A stretch of DNA of 64,000 bases, taken from AC-51 sp963749895. Its GTDB lineage: Bacteria > Actinomycetota > UBA4738 > HRBIN12. A program made the translations under genes and the position numbers. Below, piece after piece: positions 1 to 8,129 of the stretch. The stretch is taken from positions 1,302,001 through 1,366,000 of the forward strand of contig CAVVOG010000003.1 of NCBI GenBank assembly GCA_963749895.1. The letters are read 5' to 3'. Under the pieces are notes generated by a model, which saw only the letters and a program-made list of their open reading frames with translations, did no database searches and had not been told where the DNA came from. How positions within the stretch are numbered: position 1 is the first letter of the stretch; the number at the start of each line of letters is the position of its first letter.

Positions 1-1
1 C

Positions 2-763
2 GCGGGAGCTCTCGGCGAGCGCGCGATGGAGCGAGCCTCCGGTTCGCAGCGTCCGATGCAGCTCGACCCGGGCACGTACCCGGTCGTGCTCGAGCCGGCG
101 GCGGTCAGCACGATCGCCGGGTTCCTGTCGTGGATCGGCTTCGCGGGTCGCTCCTACGTCGAAGGGCGCTCGTGCCTCTCCGGGAAGGCCGGCCGCCAGG
201 TCGCGGCCCCTGGGATCTCGATCCGTGATGACGGTACCGCCCCGGGCATGCCCGGCGTGGGATTCGACTTCGAAGGGGTACCGAAGCGATCCCTGGATCT
301 GATCCGCGAGGGCGTGTTCCTGGACGCCGTCTACGACCTGCGCACGGCGCGTCAGGCGGGGCGGGCCGGTGGTTCGACCGGACACGGCCTCCCCTCGCCG
401 AACCCGGAGGGCCCGTTCCCGATGCACCTGTCGGTCGCCCCGGGGGACGCGTCGCTCCAGGAGATGATCACCTCCACGGATCGAGGGTTGCTGGTCACCC
501 GCTTCCACTACTCGAACGTCGTGAACCCGATGGACTCCTCGATCACGGGGATGACCCGCGACGGGACGTTCCTGATCGAGCACGGCGAGGTCACCCGTCC
601 GGTCCGCAACCTGCGGTTCACCCAATCGATCTTGGGCGCGCTGACGAACGTCTCGATGGTCGGGCGCGAGACCGAACTGGCTAGTGAGTTCTTCTACAGC
701 GCCTCGCGGGTGCCGGCCCTCAAGATCGACGGCTTCCACTTCTCCGGCGTGAGCGACCACTGA
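2..763 (+). CDS. TldD/PmbA family protein, C-terminal part (5' end outside window)
   Basis: The frame is open to the left edge, so the true start lies upstream and 253 residues are visible. They match the C-terminal half of the TldD/PmbA (TldE) family: a block around ALEPAAVSTI-like YPVVLEPAAV, a GRSCLSGKAG-like segment, then STGHGLPSPNPEG and the terminal RFTQSILGALTNVS block. TldD and TldE form a protease that processes small peptides; TldE-type subunits lack the zinc HExxxH motif. None is seen here, but that motif would lie in the missing half, so D-type or E-type cannot be decided. A partner gene, if present, would be to the left. Confidence 0.85.
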   Translation, partial: AGALGERAMERASGSQRPMQLDPGTYPVVLEPAAVSTIAGFLSWIGFAGRSYVEGRSCLSGKAGRQVAAPGISIRDDGTAPGMPGVGFDFEGVPKRSLDLIREGVFLDAVYDLRTARQAGRAGGSTGHGLPSPNPEGPFPMHLSVAPGDASLQEMITSTDRGLLVTRFHYSNVVNPMDSSITGMTRDGTFLIEHGEVTRPVRNLRFTQSILGALTNVSMVGRETELASEFFYSASRVPALKIDGFHFSGVSDH

Positions 764-768
764 CGCGG

Positions 769-774
769 TAGGCT
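769..774 (+). promoter_or_regulatory. -10 hexamer TAGGCT for the CBS-pair gene
   Basis: TAGGCT lies 28 bases before the ATG at 803 and is followed by a GGAGGT ribosome binding site at 793-798. This transcript therefore has a short leader, unlike many others in the window. Confidence 0.45.
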
Positions 775-802
775 CGGAGCCCGCCACCCACCGGAGGTCC
801 CG

Positions 803-1273
803 ATGCACGTCGCCGACATCATGCACACCGATGTGAAGGTCGCCGAGGCCGAGGACACGTTCGCCGACGTCGCCAAGGTGATGCGTACGAACGGGATCTC
901 ATCCGTCGTCGTCCTCGATCAGAAGGGCACGCTCGCCGGGATCGTGACCGAGCGCGACATCGTGAACCTCGTCGCGGCCGGCGGTGATCCGCACACGGTC
1001 AAGGTCGTGCACGGGATGACCCGACGCCACCTGGAGACCGCATCCCCCAAGGAGGACATCGCGACGGCGGCCGATCGGATGGTCTCGCTCAACATCCGCC
1101 ACCTCCCCGTGGTCGACCGTGGCAAGGTCGTCGGCATCGTCTCGATCCGCGACCTGACGAAGTGGGCGGCCGAGGAGCTCTCGGGCGGTCACGAGATGCC
1201 CGACATCGCCCGCTCGCAGAAGGCGTTGAAGGCCGCGAGCGACCTCCAGAAGCAGCGCCGGATGAGCTCCTGA
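803..1273 (+). CDS. CBS domain pair protein
   Basis: The 156-residue protein consists almost entirely of two CBS motifs. The first covers about residues 5-60 (MHTDVKVAEAEDTFADV, then GIVTERDIV) and the second about 70-130 (HLPVVDRGKVVGIVS). Stand-alone CBS pairs bind adenosine nucleotides and act as cytoplasmic energy or redox sensors; the target here is unknown. GGAGGT four bases before the ATG fixes the start. The tail after residue 130 is charged and probably disordered. Confidence 0.9.
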   Translation: MHVADIMHTDVKVAEAEDTFADVAKVMRTNGISSVVVLDQKGTLAGIVTERDIVNLVAAGGDPHTVKVVHGMTRRHLETASPKEDIATAADRMVSLNIRHLPVVDRGKVVGIVSIRDLTKWAAEELSGGHEMPDIARSQKALKAASDLQKQRRMSS

Positions 1274-1317
1274 GTCGTGCCAGGTAGATCAGCGATCGCC
1301 ACCGATCGAGATCCGAC

Positions 1318-1995
1318 TCACCCTGAAGCGATCGTGGCGATGACCTCCGGCAGGTCGGTCAGGTCGCGCACGGCCGCGTCGGTCTCCGCGAGCTGCTCGT
1401 GGGTCGGCTCGTCAGGCGCCTCGCCCCGCAGGACCCACACGGTCCGCATCCCGGCGGCCTTCGCCGGACGGACGTCGTAGTCGAGCCGGTCCCCCACCAT
1501 CACCGCCCGCACCGCCTCGACGCCCGCCGTCCTCAGCGCGTGCACGAACAGTGCCGGGTCAGGCTTCTGGAGCCCGAGGTCGTCGGAGACTCCCCACACC
1601 TCGAAGAACCCCACGAGCCCGTCGCGCGCCATCGCGTCGCGCACCGCCGTCGGCTGGTTCGCGATCACCCCGAGGCGGTACCCGGCATCGCGAAGCCTCT
1701 CGAGGCACGCCCGCACGTCGTCGTGCAGCGCGGTCGGCGGGTAGTGCCAGTACCGTGACGCCCGAGCCTCGAGCGCATCCAGATCCGCACCCGGCCGCGC
1801 GAAGCGCTCGGCGAGGCGGCGCCGGAACGATCTCGACTGCTCGCGCCGCGCGTCCGCGTACTCAGCGTCGAACTCCTCGTCGGTGAACTCAGCGCCCGCC
1901 TCACGGAGCGCGCGTCGCCACGCCTCGGCGTAGATACGGTCGTCGTAGAGCACACCGCCGATGTCGAGGAACACGAAGTCGACCGATCCAGGCAC
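1318..1995 (-). CDS. HAD-superfamily hydrolase
   Basis: This 225-residue protein has the HAD motifs in order. Motif I is DIGGVLYDD near residue 11, with the nucleophile position as DIGG rather than DxDG. A cap domain with many Arg and Glu residues follows, then motif II around ANQPTAV and motif III/IV VGDRLDYDV with an AGM turn. It resembles phosphoglycolate-phosphatase or haloacid-dehalogenase-like phosphatases; the substrate cannot be assigned. The GTG start is supported by a TAGGCT -10 only seven bases upstream. The first three bases of that hexamer are the stop codon of the preceding methyltransferase gene. Confidence 0.85.
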   Translation of the reverse strand: MPGSVDFVFLDIGGVLYDDRIYAEAWRRALREAGAEFTDEEFDAEYADARREQSRSFRRRLAERFARPGADLDALEARASRYWHYPPTALHDDVRACLERLRDAGYRLGVIANQPTAVRDAMARDGLVGFFEVWGVSDDLGLQKPDPALFVHALRTAGVEAVRAVMVGDRLDYDVRPAKAAGMRTVWVLRGEAPDEPTHEQLAETDAAVRDLTDLPEVIATIASG

Positions 1996-2002
1996 CGGGC
2001 GC

Positions 2003-2008
2003 AGCCTA
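2003..2008 (-). promoter_or_regulatory. -10 TAGGCT of a leaderless HAD gene, overlapping a stop codon
   Basis: On the minus strand TAGGCT ends seven bases before the GTG at 1995. Its TAG is also the stop codon of the upstream gene. Confidence 0.55.
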
Positions 2009-2791
2009 CCCAGCCCGCAGCCCGTACAACGCGATCGCGGCGGCCGCGCCCACGTTCAGCGAATCCATCCCGTCGGCCATCGGGATGCAGATCCGAGCGT
2101 CGGCGGCGTCGAGCCACCGATCGGACACGCCCGGATCCTCGGCACCGAGGACGAGCGCGAGTCGGTCGGGCACTCCAAGGACCCCGAGCACGACGTCGCC
2201 CCCGGGGGCGAGGGCCCACAGAGCGACCCCTTCGTCGCGCAGCTGCCCAGGTCCATCCCGGTGGTCGATCCGGGTCCAGGGGACCCGGAACACCGCGCCC
2301 ATCGAGGTCCTCACTGCGCGCCGGTACAACGGATCGGCCGCGCGCGGCGTCAAGAGCACGGCGTCCCAGCCGAGCGCGGCGGCGGAGCGAAAGATCGCGC
2401 CGACGTTCGTGTGATCGACCAGGTCCTCGAGGACGACGATGCGGCGAGCGTTCCGCAGGACCTCGTCCAACGGTGGGAGCGGCCGCCGGTCGAACGACGC
2501 GAGCGCGCCTCGGTGCACCGGGTATCCGGTCGTCGCGCTGAGCTGCTCCTCGGACATCACGAACGCCGGCACGCCCTCGAGCACGTCGGCGAGCGGCTCG
2601 AGCCACGGCGCGGTCGTCAGCACCGCACGTGGTTCGTAGCCTGCGGCCAGGGCACGGCGGATCGTCCGTTCGCCCTCGGCGAGGAACAGCCCCTCGGCGG
2701 GCTCCCGGCGAGAGCGCAGCTGGACGTCACGGAGGTGGAGGAAGTCGTGCAGCCGTGGGTCTGCGGGATCGTCGACGCGCTCGACCCGCAC
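2006..2791 (-). CDS. SpoU/TrmH-family RNA 2'-O-methyltransferase
   Basis: The protein has about 261 residues. An N-terminal substrate-binding region (LFLAEGERTIRRAL) is followed by the SPOUT domain. The three SpoU motifs are visible: NVGAIFRSAAALG (motif 1), VLGAEDPGVSD (motif 2) and MDSLNVGAAAAIALY (motif 3). The family methylates ribose in rRNA or tRNA; the target is unknown. The frame stays open upstream, but that stretch overlaps the PHP gene and is Arg/Thr-rich shadow sequence. The GTG at 2791, four bases after the PHP stop codon, is the likely start, which puts it in one operon with the PHP gene. Confidence 0.85.
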   Translation of the reverse strand: MRVERVDDPADPRLHDFLHLRDVQLRSRREPAEGLFLAEGERTIRRALAAGYEPRAVLTTAPWLEPLADVLEGVPAFVMSEEQLSATTGYPVHRGALASFDRRPLPPLDEVLRNARRIVVLEDLVDHTNVGAIFRSAAALGWDAVLLTPRAADPLYRRAVRTSMGAVFRVPWTRIDHRDGPGQLRDEGVALWALAPGGDVVLGVLGVPDRLALVLGAEDPGVSDRWLDAADARICIPMADGMDSLNVGAAAAIALYGLRAG

Positions 2792-2795
2792 GGCC

Positions 2796-3626
2796 TCAGC
2801 GTCCGGCGCGACGCCGGAGCTCCTGATAGACCTCCGCCGGGGTCGTGAACACGCCCATCCGGTAGCCGTAGCGGGCGCCGTGGCAGTCACTGGACCCCGT
2901 GGGGACAAGGTCGAGGCGCTCCGCCATCGCGCGGTACTTCGCGCGGGCGTCGTCGTCGTGGTCGGGGTGATCGACCTCCAGGCCGACCATCCCGCCATCG
3001 GCCATCTGCTCGATCAGCTCGTCGGGGACGCTTCCTTGGCCCTTCCACATCGCGGGATGGGCCAGGACGCACACGCCGCCCGCGTCTCGGATCAGCGCCA
3101 GCGCATCCACCGGGTCGAGGGCATGCTTCGGCACGTAGGCGATGCCGTCGTCGGAGATGTAGCGGTTGAACGCCTCCTTCTCGTTCGGGACGATGCCGGC
3201 CTCGACCATCGCCTGGGCCACATGAGGACGGGCGATCAGCTGGTCGCCGGCGATCTCGCGGACCCGTTCGAACGAGATGTCGTACCCGAGTTCCTGGAGC
3301 TTCTCTATCATCATCTCCCCGCGGCGGAACCGGGTGTCGGTCAGCCGCTTGAGCTCCTTGCGGAGGCCCTCGTGCGACGCGTCGACCCAGTAGGCGAGCA
3401 CGTGCAGCGAGGACCCCTCGTACTCCGCCGAGAACTCGATACCGGTCACGATCTCCAGCCCGGTTCCGTCGGCCGCCTCGACGGCGTCGGCGTATCCCTC
3501 GGTCGTGTCGTGGTCGGTGATCGCGATCCCGGCGAGCCCACGTTCGAGGGCGAGCGCGACGTTCTCGGAGATCGAGTTCGTTCCGTCGGAGCAGGTCGAG
3601 TGCGTGTGGAGGTCGAAAGCGGTCAT
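2796..3626 (-). CDS. PHP-domain phosphoesterase
   Basis: The 276-residue protein opens with the PHP metal motif DLHTHSTCSDGT (HxH near residue 6). It continues with ITDHDTTEGYADA and ends with GSDCHGARYG. This is the RNase AM/YciV-like stand-alone PHP group, which acts on nucleotides or short RNA ends using three metal ions. The ATG at 3626 places HxH at the normal distance from the N-terminus. The methyltransferase gene follows within four bases, so both are likely on one mRNA. Confidence 0.88.
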   Translation of the reverse strand: MTAFDLHTHSTCSDGTNSISENVALALERGLAGIAITDHDTTEGYADAVEAADGTGLEIVTGIEFSAEYEGSSLHVLAYWVDASHEGLRKELKRLTDTRFRRGEMMIEKLQELGYDISFERVREIAGDQLIARPHVAQAMVEAGIVPNEKEAFNRYISDDGIAYVPKHALDPVDALALIRDAGGVCVLAHPAMWKGQGSVPDELIEQMADGGMVGLEVDHPDHDDDARAKYRAMAERLDLVPTGSSDCHGARYGYRMGVFTTPAEVYQELRRRAGR

Positions 3627-3689
3627 GGGCCAAGGCTCCCAGACACCGCGCGCGACGTCAGTGCGGCGCGGCGCCGAGCGCGGTCGCGG

Positions 3690-4586
3690 CTACCCGGGGA
3701 TCGCCTCGTCGACCGTCGCATCGGACTCGGCGCGGATCGCGAGGAAGACACCGACGAGCACGACCGCGCCTCCGATCAGGGTCGCCACCCCGGGCGCCTC
3801 TCCCAAGATCGCGAACGCCAGGATCGTCGCCCCCACCGGCTCCGCCAGCAACGCGATGGCCACGACAGAAGCCCGGAGGTGCTCGAGGAGGTAGTTGAAG
3901 ACCGTGTGCCCTCCGAACTGCGGTCCCACCGTGATCAGGACCAGGAGCGCCCACACCGCGGCCGAGAAGCCTGCGAACGGGGTACCCGCACCGAGCATGA
4001 TCACCGCGAGGACGACCGCCGAGACCGTGTACACGACCCCCGTGTAGGCGGCGACCGACAGCTCCTGGCGCAGGGACCTCCCGAGCAGCACGTAGACGGC
4101 GGCGAAGATCGCCCCGGCCACCGCCAGCAGATCGCCGGCGATCGCACGCGCGTCGCCCTCGAAGCCTCCCCCGGAGATCACCAGGGTGCCGACGAGCGCG
4201 ACCCCCACGCCCAGAAGGGCCCCCGTGGCCGGTCGCTCCCCGAAGAACCGACCGAGCAGGGCGATCCAGATCGGCGTCGTCTGGACCAGGACCGCGCTCG
4301 CCGCGATCGTCGTGAGCGAGATCGACGGGATCCACGTGGCGAAATGGGCCGCGAGCGCCACACCGGAGCCGATCAGCAGGATCCACCGACGACGCGGCAA
4401 GTGGACGAGCTGAACCCGGTGTCGCGTCACGGCGATCGGGAGCAGGATCGCCGCCGCGAAGGCGCACCGGTAGAACGCGATCGCGAGCGGCGGCGCCCCC
4501 TCATCGGTCGCCAACCGCACCAGGACCGACGAGAACGACACGGCGACGACACCGAGCGCTAGCAGGGCGAGGTTCCGGCGCGACAC
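3690..4586 (-). CDS. EamA/DMT-family transporter
   Basis: About 298 residues form ten predicted hydrophobic helices in two EamA repeats (roughly residues 5-140 and 150-285). The family exports or imports small metabolites across the inner membrane; the substrate is not predictable. The GTG at 4586 follows the IclR stop (TAA at 4591-4593) by four bases, with AAGGA overlapping that stop. The frame continues upstream, but only as Arg/Pro-rich shadow of the IclR gene. It is probably co-transcribed with the IclR regulator. Confidence 0.85.
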   Translation of the reverse strand: MSRRNLALLALGVVAVSFSSVLVRLATDEGAPPLAIAFYRCAFAAAILLPIAVTRHRVQLVHLPRRRWILLIGSGVALAAHFATWIPSISLTTIAASAVLVQTTPIWIALLGRFFGERPATGALLGVGVALVGTLVISGGGFEGDARAIAGDLLAVAGAIFAAVYVLLGRSLRQELSVAAYTGVVYTVSAVVLAVIMLGAGTPFAGFSAAVWALLVLITVGPQFGGHTVFNYLLEHLRASVVAIALLAEPVGATILAFAILGEAPGVATLIGGAVVLVGVFLAIRAESDATVDEAIPG

Positions 4587-4590
4587 GTCC

Positions 4591-5412
4591 TTACCGGCCG
4601 GCGACGCGGATACCGCGCCCGGCCGCCTCCGGTGCGACCGGGCGGGCGCCCATCTCGGACGACAGCCGCCGGGCAGCGTCCAGCACCGCTGCCGACACCT
4701 CGTCGGCGGTCGGCGCGGCGAGGACCCGCTCCGCCGGACCCGCGACACCGATCGCGCCGATCGCATGGCGCCGGTGATCGAGCACGGGGGAGGCGATCTC
4801 GGCCTCGCCGATCACGGCTTCCTGGTCCTCGGTGGCGAGCCCGCCCCCGGCCGAGATCCGCTCCAGTTCCAGCGCGAGTTCATGGGGGTCCACGATCGTC
4901 CTCCCGGTGAGGCGGGGCAGCGGGCCCGCGAGCATCGAGCGGCGTCGGTCGGCGCTGAACGCCGCCACCTGCGCCTTCCCGAGCGCGGACGCGTGCCAAG
5001 GCAGGGAGGCCCCCACCTCGAGGATCTGGACCGAGTCGTCGGGCCTGAACACGTGGTGGATCACCAGGACCTGTCGCCCGTGGAGCACCCCGACCCGGAC
5101 GGCTTCGCCAACACGGATCGCGAGCGCGTCGGCCCAGGGCAGGGATCGCGCCCGCAGCTCGTGATGGTCCAAGAACGCGTTGCCCAGCTGCAGCATCGCG
5201 GGGCCCAGCCGGTACTTCCCGGTCTCGGCATCCTGCTCGACGAGGTCCTGGCCCTCGAGCGTGCGCAACAGCCCGTGAACCGTGGCCTTCGCCAGCCCCA
5301 GGCGTTCGGCGAGCTCGCTGACGCCCAACCGGGGCGCGTCGGCTCCGAGCGCCTTCAGGATCGTCGCGGCCCGGTCGACCGACTGGATCGTGGCCCGCCG
5401 AGGTTCGCTCAC
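4591..5412 (-). CDS. IclR-family transcriptional regulator
   Basis: The 273-residue protein has an N-terminal winged helix (about residues 8-65: SVDRAATILKAL, LSVSELAERLG-type, ATVHGLLRTLE) and the IclR effector domain (about 80-255). The effector domain carries LPWHASALGKAQVA and a GG.A.EDQEAVIGE segment. The start is a GTG that overlaps the upstream dhaL stop as GTGA, so the two are translationally coupled. IclR proteins of the GylR type control glycerol genes in actinobacteria. With glpF only 0.9 kb away and divergent, it is the obvious candidate regulator of the glycerol island, but this is inference from position. Confidence 0.9.
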   Translation of the reverse strand: MSEPRRATIQSVDRAATILKALGADAPRLGVSELAERLGLAKATVHGLLRTLEGQDLVEQDAETGKYRLGPAMLQLGNAFLDHHELRARSLPWADALAIRVGEAVRVGVLHGRQVLVIHHVFRPDDSVQILEVGASLPWHASALGKAQVAAFSADRRRSMLAGPLPRLTGRTIVDPHELALELERISAGGGLATEDQEAVIGEAEIASPVLDHRRHAIGAIGVAGPAERVLAAPTADEVSAAVLDAARRLSSEMGARPVAPEAAGRGIRVAGR

Positions 5413-6092
5413 CGTCCGTCCACCTCGAAGGTCTTCTCGAGCGCCGCGAAGAGCAGCGCGGTGGATGTGGCACCGGGGTCCTGGTGCCCGACGCTCCGAG
5501 GACCCAGGTACGACGCCCGCCCTTTCCGCGCCTGCATCGGCACGGTCCGCACCGCGCCGGCCTCGGCGGCGGTGCGTGCGAGCCGCAGGGCGTTCACGGG
5601 GTCCTTTTGATGCCCCTCGCGCAGAGCCTCGACCGCCGGTCGCCAGGCGTCGACCATCGTCTTGTCTCCCTCGACCGCCGCGCCGAGCTTCACGATCGCA
5701 TCCAGCCCCGCCTCGAGCGCATCGGTGAGTTCGGCCAGACCGAACCTCGGGACGTCGCCGAGCGCCACGCCCATCTCCCGCAGCGCCGTCCCGTAGAGCG
5801 GCCCCGCGGCGCCGCCGACCCGCAGGACGATCGTGGAGCCCACCTCGTGCAGCAGCACCCCTGGGGGCGTCTCGGGGGTCGCGGCAAGGACCGTCACCGC
5901 GGCCGAGAACCCGCGGTCCATGTTCACCCCGTGGTCCGCGTCACCCGTTGCGGCGTCGAGCTGCGTGAGGAAGTTCCGGCTCGATGAGATCTCGTCTGCG
6001 CATGCCCCGATCCACCTCGCCACCGTGTCCCGGTCGTACCTGGCATCGCTGGCGCGGCGGGTCCTTTTGGTGCGACGCTCCCCGGCGGTCAC
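5409..6092 (-). CDS. dhaL: Dihydroxyacetone kinase subunit DhaL, second copy
   Basis: About 227 residues form the all-helical DhaL ADP-binding domain. The Mg/ADP aspartate cluster GDADHGVNMDRGF is intact, as are GGAAGPLYGT, GDKTMVDAW, ARKGRASYLG and HQDPGATS. In PTS-type kinases DhaL holds ADP, which is rephosphorylated by DhaM, and phosphorylates dihydroxyacetone on DhaK. This copy has no adjacent dhaK; its partner is the IclR gene downstream, joined by a 4-base overlap. GTG 6092 is preferred (GGAAG ten bases upstream); GTG 6101 is possible. The open frame further upstream is shadow of glpF. Confidence 0.88.
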   Translation of the reverse strand: MTAGERRTKRTRRASDARYDRDTVARWIGACADEISSSRNFLTQLDAATGDADHGVNMDRGFSAAVTVLAATPETPPGVLLHEVGSTIVLRVGGAAGPLYGTALREMGVALGDVPRFGLAELTDALEAGLDAIVKLGAAVEGDKTMVDAWRPAVEALREGHQKDPVNALRLARTAAEAGAVRTVPMQARKGRASYLGPRSVGHQDPGATSTALLFAALEKTFEVDGR

Positions 6093-6302
6093 GACCGTCA
6101 CGCTTCCGAAACACGCCCGGAGTGTCAAACGCGCAGGCCGGGGGCATCGCCGGCGAGATGTTCGACGATGCCGAACGACTTGGCCCTTCTCGGGCCGTGG
6201 AGACCGCGGAGGTCGTTTGCGGTTCGGACCCCCGTGGGTTCGTCTAGGGCGACCCACGAATGCCCCACATCCCGTGGGGCCCGGATGTAGAGGGGGTGGT
6301 CG
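6093..6302. promoter_or_regulatory. Divergent control region between dhaL2-iclR and the glycerol operon
   Basis: This 210-base gap separates two outward-facing transcription units. It holds a TTGACA on the minus strand (6123-6128) and a 7-bp inverted repeat just before glpF. No clear -10 was found for either direction. It is the natural place for an IclR-family operator. Confidence 0.45.
6262..6280 (+). promoter_or_regulatory. 7-bp perfect inverted repeat upstream of glpF
   Basis: GCCCCAC and GTGGGGC flank a 5-base centre, 22 bases before the glpF ATG. It could be an operator or a short mRNA hairpin in the glpF leader. No family-specific operator consensus was matched. Confidence 0.4.
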
Positions 6303-7019
6303 ATGTTCCTCGGAGAGGTGGTCGGCACCGCGGTGCTGATCCTGCTCGGTGACGGTGTCGTCGCCGGCGTGCTGTTGAAGCGCTCGAAGGCCGAGAACGC
6401 AGGATGGATCGTCATCACGTTCGCGTGGGCGATGGGCGTGTTGATGGGTGTCCTGACGAGCCTGGCGGTGAGTGGTGGCGTCGGGCACATCAACCCGGCG
6501 GTCACGCTCGGGCTCGCGGCAGCCGACCTGGGCGTCGAGTGGGGCGACGTCCCCACGCTGATCGCCGGCCAGTTCCTCGGCGCGTTCATCGGTGCGACGC
6601 TCGTGTACCTGTCGTACCTGGTGCACTGGGCGGAGACGGAGGACCAGGGCCTCAAGCTCGCGGTCTTCTGCACCGCGCCCGCGATCCGCAACGTCGGCGC
6701 GAACCTGATCACCGAGGTGATCGGGACGGCGATGCTCGTGTTCGGCGTCCTGGCGATCGGGACGAACGGCGCTGAGGTCAGCCCTCCGGCCGCCTTCTAC
6801 GTCGCGCTGCTCGTGTTCGGCATCGGGATGTCGCTCGGCGGTCCGACGGGGTACGCGATCAACCCGGCGCGAGACCTCGGGCCCAGGATCATGCACTTCA
6901 TCCTGCCGATCGCGGGCAAGGGTGGCTCGGATTGGGGCTACTCCTGGATCCCGGTGGTCGGTCCGATCGTGGGTGGCGTGATCGGCGCCTTCCTCGCGAA
7001 GAGCGCGTTCGGGCTGTAG
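6303..7019 (+). CDS. glpF: Aquaglyceroporin GlpF
   Basis: This 238-residue membrane channel has six helices and both NPA boxes: HINPAVTLG in the first half and AINPARDLGPR in the second. The Asp after the second NPAR is characteristic of glycerol-conducting aquaglyceroporins rather than water-only aquaporins. It would carry glycerol, and possibly dihydroxyacetone, across the cytoplasmic membrane. It leads a run of plus-strand genes for glycerol and dihydroxyacetone use. ATG 6303 lies immediately before the hydrophobic FLGEVVGTAVLI helix. Confidence 0.95.
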   Translation: MFLGEVVGTAVLILLGDGVVAGVLLKRSKAENAGWIVITFAWAMGVLMGVLTSLAVSGGVGHINPAVTLGLAAADLGVEWGDVPTLIAGQFLGAFIGATLVYLSYLVHWAETEDQGLKLAVFCTAPAIRNVGANLITEVIGTAMLVFGVLAIGTNGAEVSPPAAFYVALLVFGIGMSLGGPTGYAINPARDLGPRIMHFILPIAGKGGSDWGYSWIPVVGPIVGGVIGAFLAKSAFGL

Positions 7020-7056
7020 GGCTGCCCGGGTCGACGGGAGGTGGTGACCCGACACG

Positions 7057-8058
7057 ATGAAGAAACTGATCAACGACCCGGAGAACGTCGTCCGGGAAGA
7101 GCTCCAGGGCGTCGCGCTCGCGCACCCGGACCTGGTCACGGTGCACATCGATCCGCACTACGTGGTGCGGGCCGACGCGCCCGTGCAGGGGAAGGTCGCC
7201 CTGGTCTCCGGAGGCGGCTCCGGGCACGAACCGATGCACGGCGGCTTCGTCGGCATGGGCATGCTCGACGGTGCCTGCCCGGGTGAGGTCTTCACCTCGC
7301 CGACGCCCGACCAGATGGAGGCGGCCACGAAGGCCGTCAACGGCGGCGCCGGCGTGATCCACATCGTGAAGAACTACACGGGCGACGTCATGAACTTCGA
7401 GATGGCGGCCGAGCTGTGCCGCGCCGAAGGCATCGAGGTGGAGTCCGTCCTCGTGGACGACGACGTCGCGGTGCAGGACTCGCTCTACACGGCGGGTCGG
7501 CGCGGCGTCGGCGTCACGGTCCTGATGGAGAAGATCGCCGGTGCGGCGGCCGAACAGGGCCGTCCGCTGGCCGACGTCGCCGCGGTGGCACGCAAGGTGA
7601 ACGAGGTGGGTCGCTCGATGGGCATGGCCCTGACCTCGTGCACCGTGCCGGCCGCGGGCAAGCCGACGTTCGAGCTCGGCGACGACGAGATGGAGATCGG
7701 CATCGGGATCCACGGCGAGCCCGGACGCGAGCGGATGGCGCTCACGCCCGTGCACGACATCGTGGAGATGATGGCTGCGGCGGTCGTCGACGACCTGCCG
7801 TTCTCGTCCGGGGACAAGGTCCTCGCGTTCGTGAACGGCATGGGCGGCACGCCGTTGATCGAGCTCTACATCGTCTTCAACGAGCTGGTCGGCTTCCTGA
7901 AGGGACGCGGGATCGAGGTCTCGCGCAACCTGATCGGCTCCTACATCACGTCGCTCGAGATGCAGGGGTGCTCGATCACGCTCGTGAAGCTCGACGACGA
8001 CCTCACCCAGTTGTGGGACGCCCCGGTCAACACGCCGGGCCTGCGCTGGGGGGTCTGA
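7057..8058 (+). CDS. dhaK: Dihydroxyacetone kinase subunit DhaK
   Basis: The 333-residue length is normal for PTS-dependent DhaK. The N-terminal SGGGSGHEPMHGGFVG loop and the IGIHGEPGRER segment are present; the latter contains the His that binds dihydroxyacetone covalently. DhaK presents the substrate and DhaL-bound ADP-phosphate donates the phosphoryl group, giving dihydroxyacetone phosphate. A GGGAGG-type site precedes the ATG. dhaL follows after about 70 bases and the DhaM partner lies at the end of the same run of genes. Confidence 0.95.
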   Translation: MKKLINDPENVVREELQGVALAHPDLVTVHIDPHYVVRADAPVQGKVALVSGGGSGHEPMHGGFVGMGMLDGACPGEVFTSPTPDQMEAATKAVNGGAGVIHIVKNYTGDVMNFEMAAELCRAEGIEVESVLVDDDVAVQDSLYTAGRRGVGVTVLMEKIAGAAAEQGRPLADVAAVARKVNEVGRSMGMALTSCTVPAAGKPTFELGDDEMEIGIGIHGEPGRERMALTPVHDIVEMMAAAVVDDLPFSSGDKVLAFVNGMGGTPLIELYIVFNELVGFLKGRGIEVSRNLIGSYITSLEMQGCSITLVKLDDDLTQLWDAPVNTPGLRWGV

Positions 8059-8129
8059 GCACGGTTCGTCGGACGGCGGGGGCTCTCGCAGCCCCCGCCG
8101 TCGACGCCGAGGCACGGGAGGAGGTGTCC

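Noticed and set aside
2880..4562. A 560-codon plus-strand open frame opposite the PHP and DMT genes
   Set aside because: The Arg/Asp/His-rich composition and absence of hydrophobic core mark it as antisense shadow.
6093..7148. Upstream extension of the second DhaL by about 350 residues
   Set aside because: The extension is antisense to glpF and low in hydrophobic residues; DhaL proteins are normally about 210 residues.
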